From Lentzea terrae (GTDB lineage Bacteria > Actinomycetota > Actinomycetes > Mycobacteriales > Pseudonocardiaceae): DNA of 43,390 bases. The notes below the pieces were generated by a model. It was not told the origin of the DNA. It saw only the letters and a program-made list of their open reading frames with translations, and did no database searches. Position 1 is the first letter of the stretch; each line of letters begins with the position of its first letter. Shown piece by piece: positions 41,891-43,390 of this stretch. Both the position numbers and the translations under genes were made by a program. The stretch spans positions 1 through 43,390 of the forward strand of contig NZ_QFWW01000033.1 in assembly GCF_003265345.1 (NCBI RefSeq), in the 5' to 3' direction.

Positions 41891-42059
41891 GTGCCCGTCC
41901 TTTCCGGAGGAACGTTGCCGTGATCTCGATGGTTTCGTTCGTGCTCGCTGTCCGCATAGGTGTGGACACGAGTTGGCCAGAGATTGGCCGGTCCGCAGGC
42001 GTGGCGGAGGCCCGCCAGGTGGCGTAGTAACCGATGGGCCGATCGTGCGATAACCAGGC

Positions 42060-42917
42060 ATGAACGGTCTCGGGTTGGTGGCGGTCACCGGCGCGACGGG
42101 GCGCCAGGGCGGCGCGGTCGCCCGGCACCTGCTCGCGGACGGCTGGCGGATCCGGGCGCTGACCCGTGATCCGTCGTCGGAGAAGGCTCAGGAGCTGGCG
42201 GCGGCCGGAGCCGAGGTCATGCGGGTGGACATGGCGGACATCGCCACGTTGCGGCCCGCGTTCGCCGGGGCACACGGCGTGTTCAACGTGCAGAACCCGA
42301 TGAAGTGCGGGTTCGACGAAGAGGTGGTGCAGGGCCGCAACGTGGGCGACGCGGCGGCCGAGGCGGGCGTGCGGCACGTCGTGTACGCCTCGGCCGGCCC
42401 GGGAGAGAGCGGGACCGGGGTCCGCCAGTGGGAGAACAAGCTGGTCATCCGGGCGCATTTCGAGTCGCTGGGCCTCCCGCTGACGGTCCTGCGGCCGATG
42501 GCGCTGATGGAGCTGATGACCGACAAGGACTTCTTCCCGCCGGTCGGCGTGTGGCACCTGATGCCGAAGCTGATGGGCGGCGACCGCCCGGTGCCCTGGC
42601 TGTGCGCCGACGACCTCGGCGCGGTGGCGGCACGGGCGTTCGCCGAGCCGGACCGGTTCGTCGGGGCGGACCTCAAACTGGCGTCCGACGTGCGGACGAT
42701 CGACGAGTGCCGGGCGCTGTGGCGCGCGGTGCACGGGCGGCCGCCACGGCGTTTCCCCATGCCGATCTGGTTGTTCCGGAAGTTCACCGGTGACGACCTG
42801 CTGGTGATGTGGCGGTGGCTGCGCGGGCGGCCGGTCGAGACCGACGGTGCGGCGACGCTGGAGATCGTGCCGTCCGCTCGGTCCGTGCGCGACTGGCTCA
42901 GCTCTCGCGCTCGGTAG
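42060..42917 (+). CDS. NmrA-like NAD(P)-binding protein
   Basis: This is a 285-residue atypical SDR. It has the NAD(P) motif AVTGATGRQGGAVARHLL, ALTRDPSSEKA, FAGAHGVFNVQ, VVYASAGPGESGTG and the SLGLPLTVLRPMALME stretch. The classical SYK triad is absent, as is normal for NmrA-type proteins, which sense NAD(P) redox state or reduce quinones and other substrates. The ATG follows GATAACCAGGC with no strong ribosome site. It is divergent from the MFS transporter and its last 20 bases overlap ctaD. Confidence 0.9.
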   Translation: MNGLGLVAVTGATGRQGGAVARHLLADGWRIRALTRDPSSEKAQELAAAGAEVMRVDMADIATLRPAFAGAHGVFNVQNPMKCGFDEEVVQGRNVGDAAAEAGVRHVVYASAGPGESGTGVRQWENKLVIRAHFESLGLPLTVLRPMALMELMTDKDFFPPVGVWHLMPKLMGGDRPVPWLCADDLGAVAARAFAEPDRFVGADLKLASDVRTIDECRALWRAVHGRPPRRFPMPIWLFRKFTGDDLLVMWRWLRGRPVETDGAATLEIVPSARSVRDWLSSRAR

Positions 42918-43390
42918 CGGCGAGGGCGTCCTCGGTCGGCTGGTCGGGCGGTGTGTGCTTGCCGCGGCGCAGGATCGAGAAATGCGCCTCGTCGCGCATC
43001 CGCTCGACCATGTGCGGGTAGTGCAGCTCGAACGCCGGTCGCTCGGACCGGATCCGGGGCAGTTCCTTGAAGTTGTGCCGCGGTGGGGGAGACGTGGTGG
43101 CCCACTCCAGCGAGTTGCCGTAACCCCAGGGATCATCGCGTCCGGCCGGTTCGCCGTACCGGTAGCTGCGCACGATGTTGTAGAGGAACGGCAGCACCGA
43201 TGCGCCGAGCACGAACGCGCTGACCGAGGAGATCGTGTTGAGGGTGGTGAACCCGTCGCTGGGCAGGTAGTCGGCGTAGCGGCGCGGGAAGCCCTGGTTG
43301 CCGAGCCAGTGCTGCACCAGGAACGTGCCGTGGAAGCCGAGGAACGTGGTCCAGAAGTGCAGCTTGCCCAGGGGTTCGTTGAGCATGCGG
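42898..43390 (-). CDS. ctaD: cytochrome c oxidase subunit I, C-terminal part (5' end outside window)
   Basis: This is the end of the aa3-type oxidase subunit I. Visible are LGKLHFWTTFLGFHGTFLVQHWLGNQGFPRRY, written here as HFWTTFLGFHGTFLVQ followed by GNQGFPRRYADY, then the last membrane helix (ISSVSAFVLGASVLPFLYNI) and the conserved GNSLEWATTSPPPRHNF. A hydrophilic tail of about 50 residues ends the protein, as in other actinobacterial CtaD. The haem and copper ligands lie in the part beyond the window. The reading frame continues through the window edge. The stop overlaps the NmrA-like gene by 20 bases. Confidence 0.95.
   Translation of the reverse strand, partial: RMLNEPLGKLHFWTTFLGFHGTFLVQHWLGNQGFPRRYADYLPSDGFTTLNTISSVSAFVLGASVLPFLYNIVRSYRYGEPAGRDDPWGYGNSLEWATTSPPPRHNFKELPRIRSERPAFELHYPHMVERMRDEAHFSILRRGKHTPPDQPTEDALAATERES

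Noticed and set aside
41891..42059. Regulatory site between the MFS and NmrA-like genes
   Set aside because: Repeats of TTGGCC are short and not symmetric; no promoter pair could be supported.

Overview
This 43.4-kb window is high-GC DNA from an actinomycete. Almost all codons end in G or C, GTG starts are common, neighbouring genes often share ATGA or GTGA junctions, and several gene families are typical of actinobacteria (DUF6223, an NF041680-like IS701-type transposase, a secreted GH92 mannosidase, actinobacterial CtaD). A filamentous member of the Pseudonocardiaceae (Lentzea/Saccharothrix type) is my best guess. That is an inference from gene style, not from a marker gene.

Layout. 1-5.1 kb: the 3' part of an nSTAND-type NTPase/WD40 signalling protein, a NarL-type two-component system, and a small DUF6223 membrane protein facing it across a perfect palindrome. 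5.1-9.3 kb: a xylose module on the minus strand (ROK regulator, a 36-bp tandem repeat array, xylB, xylA) with a recognisable promoter and operator. 9.3-13.6 kb: a small SGNH hydrolase, an orphan protein, an EF-G-like translational GTPase preceded by a possible leader peptide/attenuator, and an EEP-family phosphodiesterase. 13.6-18.5 kb: secreted proteins (an M28-like protein with altered metal sites, a small exported protein, a GH92 alpha-mannosidase) and a stand-alone HflX N-terminal domain. 18.47-20.16 kb: a 106-bp palindromic repeat with an IS701-type element inserted at its end.

20.3-35.8 kb is a surface-glycan locus in two plus-strand blocks, separated by a reversed aldehyde dehydrogenase. 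Block 1 has an alcohol dehydrogenase, UDP-xylose synthase, NodU/CmcH-type carbamoyltransferase, GT2, GT9 and UDP-glucose dehydrogenase. Block 2 has a ChaB-like protein, an epimerase, GmhB, GT9, two further glycosyltransferases, GmhA, a HldE-like fusion and an SDR. Together they should supply UDP-GlcA, UDP-xylose and ADP-D-glycero-D-manno-heptose and assemble a heptose-containing, probably carbamoylated glycan. No clear HldD epimerase is seen.

35.9-43.4 kb: a PAP2 phosphatase; a P450-SDR-flavin reductase operon whose P450 seems to lack the J-helix region; a second copy of the 106-bp palindrome; a three-gene stress-type operon (Rho-N-like small protein, membrane protein, hemerythrin); an MFS transporter; an NmrA-like protein; and the 3' end of ctaD.

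Three features of the whole window stand out. All eight convergent gene pairs overlap at their 3' ends. Two full palindromes of identical length (106 bp) belong to one repeat family. Three proteins of different families share the same short C-terminal Rho-N/SAP-like tail.
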